A stretch of DNA of 64,000 nt from Atrina japonica (lineage: Eukaryota > Mollusca > Bivalvia > Pterioida > Pinnidae): assembly GCA_030159075.1 (NCBI GenBank), contig BROG01000536.1, forward strand, positions 457,448 through 521,447, written 5' to 3'. Below the pieces are notes generated by a model. It was not told the DNA's origin. It searched no databases and was given only the letters and a program-made list of their open reading frames with translations. Both the position numbers and the translations under genes were made by a program. Each line of letters starts with the position of its first letter. The stretch's first letter is position 1. This document shows, piece by piece, positions 12,176-39,309 of the stretch.

Positions 12176-12759
12176 CGGAAATATACATTTATATCAAATC
12201 TGAGCTGAACTGATGAAGTCGTATTGACAGAAACGCTCGCCTTGAGCACCTGTTTTCATCTAGCATTTGTTTTTGTCTCTTTTGTAAATTAATAACTTTG
12301 GTATTGTTAATAATACATGTATTTATTTTCGTTTATTCAACCATTGGCAGGTTTATAGTCATACAAATATACATTTAATAAAAAATTCATGTTATCATAT
12401 TGCTATATATTTCAAATATTCATCAATCATATGGATATCTATTTATGAATTATAGATTTGGAATCAATTTATAGATTCTATCAATATATCATATCCAAGT
12501 GCTAATGTCAGAAGCGATATTTTTGGGCAGATATTTCAGCATTTTTTCTCTCAAACATATTACGGTGTTCCGTGCATTATATTTATACATACAATAAAAG
12601 TGACTGTTAACATTTTTTTTAATCTATCGTTAGTTATTGTGTACTTACTTTCGTACTGACCATTGTGTCACTGGCATGTAGGCTAGAAGTGATAGAGTGG
12701 GCTGTAGTAAATCTCATCCACCAAGTTTTAAAGAGTGATTAAAGGCTGCAATGAGTGGT

Positions 12760-13320
12760 CTACTAGTGGTCTTCGCACACCTGTATGCAAAATTTTACTT
12801 GATCCCTCACAATTCCTGATACCGCGACGTGACTTTCTTTACTCTCGCACCATCTGGTGATTTACCTAAACACTCGTAGCGGTCGTAACCGGTCGACATG
12901 GGGTTATTCACTAGATCCCCACAGTTCCTGATACCATGTCGTGATTTTCTATAACATCGCACCAACCACCGGTTATTCACTAGATCCCCACGGATACCTA
13001 TACCACGCTCAAATTTCTTATAATATACGAAGTCTTGATTTAAATAAACTCAAAGTGGATGTGACCGGTCGACAGAGATAACTCACTCGATCTTTCACCA
13101 TATCTGATGCCACTTCCTGACTTTCAATAGTATCAAACCAACTGTTGATTTACGTATAGACTCAAGGTGAATGTGACCTTTCGGAGAAGGTCACTCAGTC
13201 CTCCGTTACACCTGATAACACTTCTTGATTTCAATATTAATTTAACACAAACTCTTGATTTCCCCATACACTCAGAGCGGATTTGAACGATCGGCATGGG
13301 TAGCTACATGTATTTTGATT
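12760..13320. repeat. Degenerate tandem repeat of about 150 bp
   Basis: Recurring blocks GACCGGTCGACA, TCACTAGATCCCCAC, TCCTGATACCA and TTGATTTACCTA, related to the GTGACCGGTCGACAGGGGAT part of R1. Confidence 0.5.
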
Positions 13321-13549
13321 TTCTATGACGAAGATGCTCAATTCTATATGATACTTGGTCGTACTCCTTCATTGTCTGGAGGTCTTTGTTTCTCTACTAT
13401 TAACTCATCATTCCCTGATAAACAATAGACTCTTCTGAAAATCAATGGCGTATGCCAGTCCAAATGTGTTTCTAGGGGTGAATGGGTTAAGTAAAGAGTT
13501 ATTTTTTTCATTCAAAAGGTAACGTATAGGTACGGACAACTGAATTATA

Positions 13550-13940
13550 CATATGTTCTACGAAACTGACAACTGAATTACACTTATGTACTACAAAACT
13601 GACAACTGAATTAAACATATGTACTAAGAAACTGACAACAAATTTATACTAGAGAACTGATAACTAAATTGCACTAATGTACTACGAAACTTACAAATGC
13701 ATTATACTTATGTACTACAAAACTGACAACTGATTTATACTTATGTACTATGAAACTGACAACTGAATGATACTTATGTAATACGAAACTGACAACTGAT
13801 TTATACTTATGTAATACGAAACTGACAACTGAATGATACATATGTATTAAAACTGAGAACTGCATTATACATAATTAATGTATTACGAAACTGACAACGG
13901 AATTACACATACGTACAACTGAACTGAAAACTGAAGTATA
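13550..13940. repeat. About 32-bp minisatellite, about 12 copies
   Basis: Unit AAACTGACAACTGAATTATA / CTTATGTACTAC. Diverged and between genes A and B. Confidence 0.85.
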
Positions 13941-13989
13941 CAACACACCTTCGTGTTGAGATCGTTTTATATCTACCTGTTCACAGCGC

Positions 13990-14280
13990 GTAATCTTTTC
14001 TCCGTGCTTGACCTTTTCCGTGGTACATTTGCGGCGTGTTCTCGGGAGCTAGACGTTTGGTCCGGTCCCGTTTTGGGATTCGCAGTTGCTATTCATACTG
14101 GGATCGTTGTTGTGTCTACCTTTTCCCCGAGCTTGACCTTTTCCTCGAACTCTAGATATTTCCATGGAACATCTGCGGCTGGTGGGGCATACTAACAGGG
14201 GACGTTGACGCCTTCCGGACATCTGGTCCCATCCCTTTTGGGATTTGCAATTGTCGTATTCTAATGGACTTGGAGATTCG
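13990..14280 (+). repeat. R3 dispersed repeat
   Basis: Shared landmarks CTTGACCTTTTCC, TTTCCATGGAACAT, CCTTCCGGACATCTGGTCCC and GGGATTTGCAATTGT occur also at 22700-22900 and 52030-52260. Confidence 0.55.
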
Positions 14281-14474
14281 ATTATCTATTGGTATTTCTT
14301 CACTATAATTCAGCTTCCACATCGCCATTTTAAGTGTTTTGAGTCACCCAACGTAAGATCATTTGATATGAAGAAACACTAAAGTTAGCATTTATTTGTG
14401 TTCGAAAGATACAATAAATCATGAGTCAACATTTCGTATACGTTCAATATAAAATTAATTTTTGATTAAACCAT

Positions 14475-14870
14475 ATACCACGAAAGAGGTCGGTGTATGT
14501 CTGTTTTTACCAGATTTGTATCTATATCCCGACATCATAAAGATTTATACTTTGGTACCAGAGATTTTTTTTATATTTAAATGGATCAAATTTTAAGCAC
14601 AATTATCATAAGATGATTTATTGACGACAGGGTATGCTTACTCCTTCATGTCACCTGATACAACCTCTGGATTTCTAGATGTCCAATGTACACCCGGGCC
14701 AAGTTACATAACAGCTTGTTAAATCTAACGTGAAGTGAACCAATATTAAACCAACTGTAGGTTAAATTTAACAATGTGTTTTGCAGCCAGGTCCTCATTT
14801 TCATATGTATATATCCTGGACATCCTGAAGATGTATACTTTGGTAACTGTAATTTTTGTATTCTGTTTGG
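14475..14870 (-). repeat. R1-related diverged fragments
   Basis: TACCAGATTTGTATCTATAT, TATACTTTGGTACCAGAGAT and ATATATCCTGGACATCCTGA are decayed R1 ends, two copies in tandem. Confidence 0.4.
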
Positions 14871-16042
14871 GAAAATACGAGTCTGTACGGAATTAATAAC
14901 TAAGACAAATTCGAGAATTTTACTTCTGGTAAGCGCATTATATATAATTGGCTGAGCAAGTTGATCCATGATTTTACATGCCTTTTCATTTCAATGTTCA
15001 AATTGTTATGGCTTAATGAAAAATGTAAATGACTACCAAGCTATGTGCTCTAGTTCTGTAACAATAGACGAGTACACGAATAACACTTCTGAAAATCTCA
15101 CCAGCTTTAGGTGAAGTGCCAGAAATTTTGACCTAATAGGCTTTTTTACATGGACTGACGTCAGTCAACACAGTAGTTAAATTTTTACGTGCTAGGCTGT
15201 TGTGACATTAGATCACAGTTTTAAATGTTATGAGAAAAATAATCCCCGACCATCATTCCTCATGCCATGTCGTGGTTAAAGAACAATCACGACCGTTCAC
15301 GAGATCTTCCGCTTGCAAATCGGTCGCTCAATCATTAGACCCCAACAAACAAGCATATGAAGTTAATACAACAATATACAAGTAAATCTATAATTTATTG
15401 CAATGCATGTACTATAATTTGGTATAATATTTAAAATATTTATTATCAAAAGAAATAATCACACAAAAATAGAATTGTATTAAAAATATAAAAGTTACAA
15501 GTATCTTCATAGTATAAAATAGCAGAGAAACCTTTTAATCTATCCATTTGTCTACTCGACAATTGTGTACAATTATGTGTTAAAATAAACAATAAAAAAT
15601 GATACAAAAGGCTCACGCTGGATTCAGAAAAATATGGGCTGAATATTAGCCGCCCAGGATATTTTAGCCAATCAAAATTTTAATGAGCTATGTCAATGAA
15701 TATTGATAACAAATATGCATATGATTTTTTGTAACATGCATGTACTTATGGTGGTGACTGGTAGAAATTACAAGGCTTGAAGTTTTCTTGATTTGGAAAA
15801 CTTCGGATATTTCTGTTTTTACCCCTTGTAAGTGATACTGTGTACAAAGCCAAATGTAGTTGTCTGCGATTATACTAAATCTTTCTCTTTTGAATGACAG
15901 CATTATACACACAAAACATGAACAAAAAATGACCAAAAAATATTAGCCAGAAAATCAGTCAATTGTAATTTACTTAAGCCAATTTTGACATAATTAGGCA
16001 ATGGCTACATTGGCGAATGGCAGGTGAGCCTTGGATGTTGGC
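14871..16042. other. Intergenic between genes A and B, nothing recognised
   Basis: AT-rich; no exon with matching splice phases and no clear repeat. Confidence 0.35.
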
Positions 16043-17431
16043 TTAAAGAGCACCCTGAGTGAAAAATGAAAATTTCTGTGTTATTAGATCTCATCATTCT
16101 AAAGCAACATCGAAATCAAAATTGATGCACGCGTTTTCTAGATAGTAGTGATAAACTACAAAACTCACCTATACAGACAGCTCAAGTAGCCAGAAAGGGG
16201 CGGAGCTTAGTGTGACATTACAATGCGGACTCCGGTTGCGAAGTACGTGGTTCACCATAGGCTTTGTATCAGTGGTGCCTCAGACGTGGATGACAATGAC
16301 CACCCTTGCTGGTTTATTGAGTGAATATATTTGTTTGGGAATTTTTAATTGATCAATGAAACGAAATTAAGTTGTAACATTTTTTGTGTTAGGCAGCGAT
16401 ATTCTACATAAAGAAGTACATATATATTTTTTATTATTTATGACTCTTTGCTTATATCTCTTAGTAAAATAGCATAATTGTCATCCACGGAGAACAAAAT
16501 AATAGTTAAAATATAACCTTTGCGGAATTAAATTGTAAAAACAAATTAATTGAATTACCATTTTAATTTTTTTATAAACTGATATAGAAGTAGGCATAAA
16601 TTGTATGTCATTTTGAAAAGACAACTGCCGTAAATTGCATTGTGCTATTGGCATAGCAAATAAAGTACATATATAATGGAAATTGAGAGCAACATCAACT
16701 GTAATGAAAATGGATATTTAACAAACATATGATTCTGATAAACAACAAACAAATAATCAACAATGTTTTTTTCCCCAGGGTCATGTTTTCATTCACCGCT
16801 GGTTAAAGACTACATGTCAGTTATATACAGAACTTTGTCACTCATGTCTCATGACATGGAAATATACCGGAAGGTGTGAAGTAAGCGGGAGGATTAAAAA
16901 TAGCATACATCACAGGCGGTCGTTGCTCTCTTTTTTCATAAAACATGAGAATGCACGAAAGAAAAACTTCAGAGATAAAAACTGCAAATAAAGCGTGATA
17001 CTTTAAATCAAGCATAAATATGCCATCCGTCCATAAATGTGACACTGAAAAAGCGAAAATCACATGTTCGTTATATGACTACATTTAAATAAAATTATTT
17101 CATATATTCTAAAAGTGTCAAAATAATTATTTATTTGGTAAATTTTGTGATTTTAACAACGATGAATATGACTCGTTTTACCGTCCACTTTTAATTTCCG
17201 CAATGACAGTAGTCATCCTAAGGCTAGTCCATGACATCACAGTGTAACTCACAAATTTGCCGGAAGTGTAATGAATTCTTTTTCTTCCGAAAGCAGGTAA
17301 AACCTCTCACTTTGGCGGTCAATATCTCGAGAACCTGCCTACCAATTTTGATCGGGTTTTCAATGTTGTTCTTAGAATGATAAGTTCTATAAATATAAAT
17401 ATTTTCATTCTTCACTCAGGGTGCTCTTTAA
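16043..17431. mobile_element. TTAA-flanked non-autonomous element 1 (piggyBac-like?)
   Basis: The left end TTAAAGAGCACCCTGAGTGA is repeated inverted at the right (TCACTCAGGGTGCTCTTTAA), with similarity continuing about 80 bp inward. TTAA flanks both ends, the target of piggyBac-type transposons. The 1.39-kb interior has no transposase frame. It ends about 58 bp downstream of gene B's stop. Confidence 0.65.
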
Positions 17432-17432
17432 T
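17427..17432 (-). promoter_or_regulatory. ATTAAA candidate poly(A) signal of gene B
   Basis: The hexamer lies about 57 nt downstream of gene B's stop and spans the TTAA junction of the neighbouring element. Confidence 0.35.
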
Positions 17433-17488
17433 GTCGATAATTTGGTCGGTGACAAATATTATCCTTCAACGAAACAAATTATAAATTC

Positions 17489-17729
17489 TCAAAATAAAAT
17501 GAGCACTAATAAAATGAGCAAGTACAATCCCCTTTCATGGACACTTGCGCGTCCTACTGGACATGGATCTGAGAAGTTTGGGTCACCTCTACAGATGTCG
17601 GATGGGTTGCTTCCCCTTTCAGTGACGTAATAATTCTTAACATATTCATCTGTAGTTACTGTCATCCACGTTGTTCCCACTAACCTCAAACTGTTGCTTG
17701 TAACAAAATCCGAAATGTTGAATAAATAC
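17489..17729 (-). CDS. Gene B exon 4: C-terminus
   Basis: 241 nt ending in TGA. YLFNISDFV, LRLVGTTWMT and TTDEYVKNYY match gene A exon 5. A strongly hydrophobic tail LYLLILLVLILF follows RASVHERG. An ATTAAA hexamer lies about 57 nt past the stop, on the boundary of the TTAA-flanked element. Confidence 0.88.
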
Positions 17730-20700
17730 CTAAAACAGATAGGAAATGAGTGTATATTCATTTATTTTATTTTAACTTCCTGTCATGCATTTCTTAATTA
17801 TACGATGACGCAGTCACGTTGTTCTGAGTCATATACTCATATCCACAATAAGACTAAACCACTTAAAAAATATTAAGTCTACTTTCAGAATTCTTTAATG
17901 CGTTAATCATTATTTATATTTTCACATCTTTACTAGCAACATAAAAACCTACAACGTGTCAGAGACTGCAACATAAACACCTATAACGTGTCAGCAACAT
18001 AACCACCACTAACGTATCAACAACATAAAAACCTACAACGTGTCAGAGACTGCAACATAAACACCTATAACATGTCATCAACATAAACACCTATAACGTG
18101 TCAGCAACATAAACACCTATAACGTGTCAGCAATATAAACACATATAACGTGTCAGCAACATAAACACCTATAACGCGTCAGAGACTGCAAAATAAACAC
18201 CTTTAACGTGTTAGGATCATAAACACCTATAACGTGTCAGAATCTGCAACATAAACACCTATAATGTGTCAGCAACATAAACACCTATAACGTGTCAGAG
18301 ACTGCAACATAAACACCTATAACGTGTCAGCAACATAAATACCTATAATGTGTCAGCAACATAAACACCTATAACGTGTCAGAGTCTGCAACATAAACAC
18401 CTATAATGTGTCAGCAACATAAACACCTATAACGTGTCAGCAACATAAACACCTATAACGTGTCAGCAACATAAATGCCTAAAACGTGTCAGCAACATAA
18501 ATACCTATAACGTGTCAGCAACATAAATACCTAAAACGTGTCAGCAACATAAATACCTATAACGTGTCAGCAACATGAATACCTATTACGTGTCAGCAAC
18601 ATAAACACCTATAACGTGTCAGCAACATAAACACCTATAACGTGTCAGCAACATAAACACCTATAATGTGTCAACAACATAAACACCTAGAACGTGTCAG
18701 AAGACGGTACTCATCATTGTGCTGGGGCAGTCTAGATGAGGCTTAAAATGAGACTTAATAATTTATTGAAACTGCGACCATTATGTTAAAGAGAAATCAA
18801 AATTATATCGAGAATAATGACAAATGCAAAGTCTCTAAAACAACAATTCTTTGACAGGTAATCTAAATATAGATATCAATAAATATCAAGAATCATCTGC
18901 CTTCCATCATTTAAACGAATTACAGAAATGTAAATCCTTTACGCCATTCTCCATAACACCTGATCCCACATTCAGATTTCCAGGGGTCCGTTTTCGTCCA
19001 GATTTGTATCCTGGACATCCTAGAGATTTATACTTTAGTAACTGAGATTTTTATATTTGTGAGGCGGGACGTACGTGGCCAAGTAGAAAGAGCACCGCAC
19101 TTTAAATCATGAAGTCTCTCACCTGACCTTGAAGTGCAGGTTAGAGCCCCGCTGGTACCTAAGTTGATTTTTGTGAGAATGTTTGCGAGTTTACTTGTGG
19201 AAGGCTGGTGGTCTCTTCCAGGGTACATTGTAACTTGGTTCTCTCCTTCACCATTTAAAACTGGTCACCATCATGCAAAATTTATGATTGTGGCATAAAA
19301 TACCATTCAAAATTAAAAAGAATATTAGTGCGACATTAAACAACATTTTGATTTAAATCTCTAAACTAATTATTAACCTCGTTGACAACAAGGTATGGTC
19401 TATAAAATATACCTAACTGTAAAGTAACAAAAAGTAAAAGTAAAAGTAAAGTAAAATTTTACCAGTACCTAGAATTAATTGGATTTGTATAGTTTTTCAT
19501 ATCATCTGTGTTCAGCATCGATGTTTGTTCATACAGCAGAAAGTAGTAAAAGTGTTGCTTGTTGTCTGGTGGTACTGGGCCTCTGTAACTATATACGACC
19601 GTTCCGTCATCGACATCACCATTCTGTATGTTTATGACCATCCAGTGCAATAATGGAGAGTCTGTCGTGCCATAGGTTGACATTGGTACATCCGGGTCAA
19701 CAGCGATCAGAGCATAGTGAGTGTCTGAAAATAATGGTTGTAATTTCAAATGATTAATTCTCGTTGTAACCACTTCTTAACCGCTGTTATAATCTTTACC
19801 CTTAGATTTTTAACAGAAAACATTTTAACCATTTCACACCTATATATTTATAAATGGCATTTTTTTGGTAGATCTATTGTGGTCTGTAGGGATGAAAGGG
19901 TCAAATTACGTCAGGAATATGCTGTAATAAACACATATGAGGAATATGCTGTAATAAACAGATATGCATGAACACACACACACACACACACATATGGTTA
20001 GGGTTAGGGCTATCATTGAACATTTTCATGTGTATTCCAACTGTGTGTGTAGGTGCGTGATTGCATGTGTCTGTAGGAGGTATTTATGCTAATGTAATAT
20101 CTTAGTCCTGAAAAAGGGACAGGTTGCCCGTAAAATTTGGCTCCATTTATTCCCATATTGTTAGTAATTTTAGTGATATATACATATGCAAAATATTTCT
20201 TGGCGAGACACAGAAAATGAAAAGGAAAAGTGTACTGCAAATGTGGAAATTTATGTGTGTATATTTTTTATACTGAATTACCATTGCATACCAGTCCCGC
20301 TGTTGTACTAATACAAAAATGTCATAGTAAGATATGATACCACTTTAAAAAGTAAAAAGTAATTAAAACTTTTCAAAATTAAAAAAAAAATAATTTCAAC
20401 CACGGAAATATCCACGTTGACAATGAACTCTTATTGTACTACTACGATTTACGATACATCCAATAGTATTACCAGTGAAATTCCGGTAATTATTCATATA
20501 TCCAAGTTTCTGGAGAGTGACATAAGGTTTTAGTCCCGTCCGAACGTAACCAGCTTTTACAAGATGATTTCCCAATGGGTTCAGATTGACTGTTTTAGGC
20601 CTGTCGAAATAAAAACAAAAGTTTAAAAGTAAAGCTATATCCGGATTTTCTACTGATCCGAGAACTCAATTTCCCAGAGTTTCCAGTATCCAACGATATA

Positions 20701-21633
20701 GATCATATTTTAATCTATGTTCTATTCTATCCCATGTAGTATTTGAACATACAACCAGCTTTTAGCATGTGTCAAGTTATTCAATATTTAATAAAGTTGC
20801 AATATAATTATATTCATTCTTACAGAGTATTGAGATATTTCATTGAGTAAATTTAATTAAAAAGTTCTTCACTGATATTTTTTAAATGAAAACGGTATTT
20901 AATATATCATATATATCATTTTGAAAAGTTGACATACTTTTTATCAGAGCTAATGTACTGTATATCTAGTGCAACTATCTATTACACATCAAAAATAAAA
21001 ACTGTTGAAAAAAAAGATAAAATAATAATGAAAATAAAGAATATGAATAAAACCAAAAACGAAAATAAAGACAAAAACAATAATGAAAATAAAGAATATG
21101 AGTGAAACAAAAACGAAAATAAAATTAAAAGCAATAATGAAAATAAAGAATATGAATAAAACTAAAAAAGAAATAAAGACAAAAACAATAATGAAAATAA
21201 AGAATATGAATGAAACAAAAGCGGAAATAAAATTAAAAGCAATAATGAAAAATAAGAATATGAATAAAACTAAAAACGAAAATAAAATCAAAAGCATTAA
21301 TGAAAATAAAGAAAAATGAAATTAATACCTAAAATTAAAAGGTAAAATAATTAAGATATAAAAATAGTGGTTGTATCCAAAGTTGCATTCCTGTTCTTCT
21401 TGCAATTTTTATTAAACATAAAACTAATTACATACTTACTGATAGTTATAGAGTCGGCAACAAGATTGAAATGATAATGTATCAGCAGTAACGAATTGTA
21501 CATCCAGTCCCACTGTCATTTCTGATGTCATGGGAATAAATGAACGATTGTGCTTTTGTACAGCTGAAAATAATGTCGGAAAAATGTGAATTGCAACTAG
21601 AAAACAATACAGGCAAAAATAGACAGATACCAT
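17489..21633 (-). CDS. Gene B: secreted PEBP-family protein, probably GPI-anchored
   Basis: Four exons on the minus strand: 21440-21633, 20473-20600, 19469-19724 and 17489-17729. Phases 2, 1, 2 are consistent; the total is 819 nt and 272 residues, the same length as gene A. Residues 1 to about 23 (MVSVYFCLYCFLVAIHIFPT...) form a strong signal peptide. The core has VDPDVP (about 116-121), HWMVINIQNG, YRGPVPPDNKQH and FLLYEQ, so the PEBP ligand motifs look intact. Sequons are NRS, NFT, NYT and NIS. The C-terminus keeps the two cysteines and ends in ERGLYLLILLVLILF, a GPI-type tail or a very short membrane anchor. The start was chosen because the frame runs unbroken from this ATG. However, an acceptor-like TTTTCAG sits inside it exactly where gene A exon 2 begins, so an unseen upstream first exon is the alternative. 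Confidence 0.85.
17936..18705. repeat. 26-bp minisatellite, about 28 copies
   Basis: Unit CAACATAAACACCTATAACG / TGTCAG, some units with an extra AGACTGCA or AGTCTGCA block. Located in gene B intron 3. Confidence 0.9.
18935..19056 (-). repeat. R1 terminal fragment in gene B intron 3
   Basis: CACCTGATCCCACATTCAGA, TTGTATCCTGGACATCCTAG and ACTTTAGTAACTGAGATTTT match the R1 end. Confidence 0.5.
19060..19318 (+). mobile_element. SINE family 2 in gene B intron 3
   Basis: ACGTGGCCAAGTAGAAAGAG head, GGTTAGAGCCCCGCTGGTAC, and tail TGGCATAAAATACCATTCAA. Confidence 0.72.
19469..19724 (-). CDS. Gene B exon 3: PEBP core
   Basis: 256 nt, phase 1 to 2, acceptor ATTTTCAG, donor GTACTG. It contains ALIAVDPDVP, LLHWMVINIQNGDV, YRGPVPPDNKQHFYYF and LLYEQ, the two diagnostic PEBP regions. 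Confidence 0.93.
20473..20600 (-). CDS. Gene B exon 2
   Basis: 128 nt, phase 2 to phase 1, acceptor TTTCGACAG, donor GTAATA. It encodes PKTVNLNPLGNHLVKAGYVR and TLQKLGYMNN, homologous to gene A exon 3. Confidence 0.82.
21000..21325. repeat. A-rich tandem repeat of about 52 bp
   Basis: Unit AATAATGAAAATAAAGAATA / TGAATAAAACTAAAAACGA with variants, about six copies, in gene B intron 1. Confidence 0.8.
21440..21633 (-). CDS. Gene B exon 1: signal peptide fused to N-terminal segment
   Basis: 194 nt from ATG to a GTAAGTATG donor, exit phase 2. It combines what gene A has as exons 1 and 2. The segment from residue about 24 on (AVQKHNRSFIP) matches gene A exon 2. If the internal TTATTTTCAG is used, the exon would instead be 21440-21563. 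Confidence 0.7.
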
Positions 21634-22230
21634 TCAAGATACTAATATTATCTTACGTCCTTTAACAAGCAAGCCAAGTATTTAATAAAAAGTTAAAAAT
21701 AGTGAACATCGACTTTACTCATGTTTGTCTGTCCGTCAATTCGTCCGTCATATTTTCCCAATTTCTCCCTTTTTGACAATTCCTGATAATCACATAATCT
21801 TGGAAACAATGGGACTGGTTCATATACCACGTGATAACTGATAACGTTTGTGCGGTACTAGTATATTCAATGGTGACGGAACGTAACTCTACGTAATCAT
21901 TCTGCTGAAATGACGTTACAGCGGGGTATCGTATGCTGGTATCATTCCATCACCAATAGAAACAATAGTCCCACACAAAAGTTATCGGGTGTCACGTGAT
22001 ACATGAATTTGTCCCATTGAAAAAGTTTTGCAATTAATTTAGTGGTCAAGGTGACAACATAACGCCATTTTACTCGTCCTTCCAAAAGCCTAATTTGGTC
22101 TCAAACATTTGAAAGAATGGTAACGTTCACGGGAGTGTATGACATGAAATAAAAATTTTACAATCAATTTTGTGTATTTTTAACTTGGTTATTCCTGCAT
22201 AAAGGAGAGCAGACCATTCTATTAACTGAC

Positions 22231-36653
<14,423 letters not shown>

Positions 36654-37076
36654 TTTGTAGAACAGCTTTTCGCTGGATATTTTTAGCGCAGGTTAACAAT
36701 GTCACTCGCAAGAAGCTTGGAACTAATATTACGATGCTCTACCCCACAAAGCGCTTGAAAGATTTTGATGAAAAAAAACTTTCAATGCTACGAGGAGAGC
36801 AAAGACTCAATGACCGAATCGGACCACTTAACTGTATATTTAGTAGTGACGAGTCTGTCACGTCACTGCTGTGGCTGTGTTTAGTTAATCTGTTATAACA
36901 AATACTTTGTTGACAAACATTGATTATAAATGACAACATATTTAAAGATACAAATGTAATACACATATATCTTCATTTGTACACTTAGAACAACCGACAA
37001 CATAATTGTATTGTATAAGGGATTAACTCAGTTTTCTCTGCAAAGTAATACAGGTAGAGTGATTTAGTTAGGGGAA

Positions 37077-39309
37077 TTAAGGTTCCGCTAAAGTCAAATT
37101 TGACTGATTTTTCAAAACCAAAATTTGAAATTTTTATAGAATATAATACCATGTTTTATACACCAAAATTTGCAGAATTCTGTACTGAATCACAATATCA
37201 TGACATGCATGTGGAGTAATAACGTTGCAATTACATCACTTGCTGTTTTAAAAAAAATTCTGTACAGTAAATGACTACTCTGTTTTCCCTAAAATTTAAG
37301 CATTATCATCTTTAAAGCTATATCCAGGGCAAGTTGGGGCTTTTTAGTAAAAATATTAAATCACAAAAAGGTATGCAACTGTAAAGCATGGTAGGCAAAT
37401 TAAAAAATGGATGCCATTTTCCAAGTGGGAACTACTTTCATATAAATGTATGGAGGACCATAACTGTAAAGATAACTTACTCATGAACAAAATGCACCTG
37501 TAATATCTATTTCAACATTTGGATATAATGTCATGATAATTACAAAAAAATAATTCTAGGAATATTTTTTATAATAAATTCTACATACTTTACTAACAAG
37601 ATGTAAAATAATATATATCGCATAGCATTTATACAAGTAAAAAAAGAAGAGTATTGGATAGCATTCAGGTAAAGTTTATGTTAGATATGCAGGTTATTCT
37701 CTGGTTTGTCATACCATTTTCAGATAGAAATTGGGTATGGAGAATTTAATCATTTTTTTTTAATTCTCCCTCCTGAAAAAGTGAGAAAATTCAGAAAATT
37801 AAAGTTTTTCTTATTTTTTGAAAAAAAGAGAGTTAGATATGTCAAATGGATAAATTTGATTTTTTGCATGTACAAATAAATTCTTATCAAATCTTTTGTT
37901 CAATATGTGTTCAAACTGCTTTATGACCTGAGAGTCTGAGAAAAAAATTATTCTGAAATATTGAATAAGAGACATAGGACCTATATAACACATTATACAT
38001 GTCTCTGGTGATAAGAAAGGGCTTCACAACCTTTTTGTCAACAATGTAGTTTTATATTAAATACATAGTTAATATTAATAGTGACTAAATACTTTTTGTA
38101 AGACTGTATTTCATATCTGGCAACAAAAAATAATGATTTGTCAGAAATGCAAAAAGTGACATTTTTATTGAATATGTCGCCTTCCATACAATTTAGTGAT
38201 GGAAACAGAAAGTTTAAACTATTTATTTTTATTTGCTATTGGCATACACAACTATCATTTAAGTAGTTAATCATCCCATGTTCACTGAAAATTAAAAATT
38301 ATGGAGTTTTGAAAAATAATTTTAAAAACATTTCTAGCTCGTGCCGAGTCATGGCTGACACGAGGGACCGGTTAATTTGTTTGTTTTTTATCATCAAATC
38401 TTGTTTGATCTTTGAGACAATATTAAAAATGGATAATTGCGAAGTAAACAGACAAGAATGTGTTTAGTATTCGCTTTGAATATCTGTACTTCTTCTGTAA
38501 ATAGGGCGGTTTACGTCTCCGTGATCAAAGATCAGCTGAATATCAGTCAACCGGAAGTTTCTGCTACAAAGTTATCCGTAACTAAACTCAAGAAATAACG
38601 ATGTTTTATAAACGGAACATTTCCCAAAATCTATTTGAAACTATTTTCAGTTTAAAATGAATGTATAATTGAAACAAAAATTTTAAATGTTTGAATAAAA
38701 CAAAAATACGAAAGTGCGTAGTAGTTTAAAATCTACTTTCACTTTCCACCAGCACCAACAACAGATAACAGTGGTGAGAATAATCCAGGGAAATGTCCCT
38801 GTAACATACGAACTGTACACAACTTAAATGTTTGTTGATTGGTTCATATTACAGGTATATTTTACAACTAAAGAAAATAATAAATTCATTATCGATCTCT
38901 TGTATGAAAGCGAATTTGTAGCATGTCATGTTCTTCCAAGGTGGCGCGGCCAGCAGCTGTGGAACACAAACGGGAAATCAAAATATCTCATAAAAGTCAA
39001 ATATTTAGTTAAAAAGATGACCCGCTTGCCCTTAGTAGAAAACCAGAGTAACAGTATATGAGTATTATATTACGAAAAGTTTGTCTTTTAAAGCTGTGCA
39101 TTTTTTGAAAATTTTAATTCACTTTTTCAAATATATTTGAAGCAAACACTATTTCTAACAGTACCAACAAGTCAAACACAAAACAGGCTGCAATGCAAGT
39201 CTATATAAAGTTTTAACAGTATGCCAAATTTCAAGGTTGGCTTTCTCATACCTAAGGAATAATTACTTTGTGAATCTTCTACCGAAATTCGACTTTAGCG
39301 GAACTTTAA
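37077..39309. mobile_element. TTAA-flanked non-autonomous element 2
   Basis: The ends TTAAGGTTCCGCTAAAGTC and GACTTTAGCGGAACTTTAA are inverse copies flanked by TTAA. The interior is 2.2 kb, AT-rich, with no recognisable transposase. The family is unassigned; TTAA duplication suggests the piggyBac superfamily. Alternatively it is another TIR family inserted beside TTAA. Confidence 0.6.

Noticed and set aside
14646..14969. 107-residue frame on the minus strand
   Set aside because: Overlaps decayed R1 repeat sequence; no domain and no splice context.
16842..17063. Hydrophobic 73-residue frame inside the TTAA element
   Set aside because: No transposase motif, short, and no start or splice support.
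19995..20010. Interstitial telomere repeat
   Set aside because: Only two TTAGGG units beside an AC tract; too short to mean more than chance.
21083..21319. Lys/Asn-rich frame
   Set aside because: Low-complexity A-rich tandem repeat in an intron.
38828..39061. 77-residue plus-strand frame inside the second TTAA element
   Set aside because: No recognisable transposase residues (no DDD-type pattern); probably chance.
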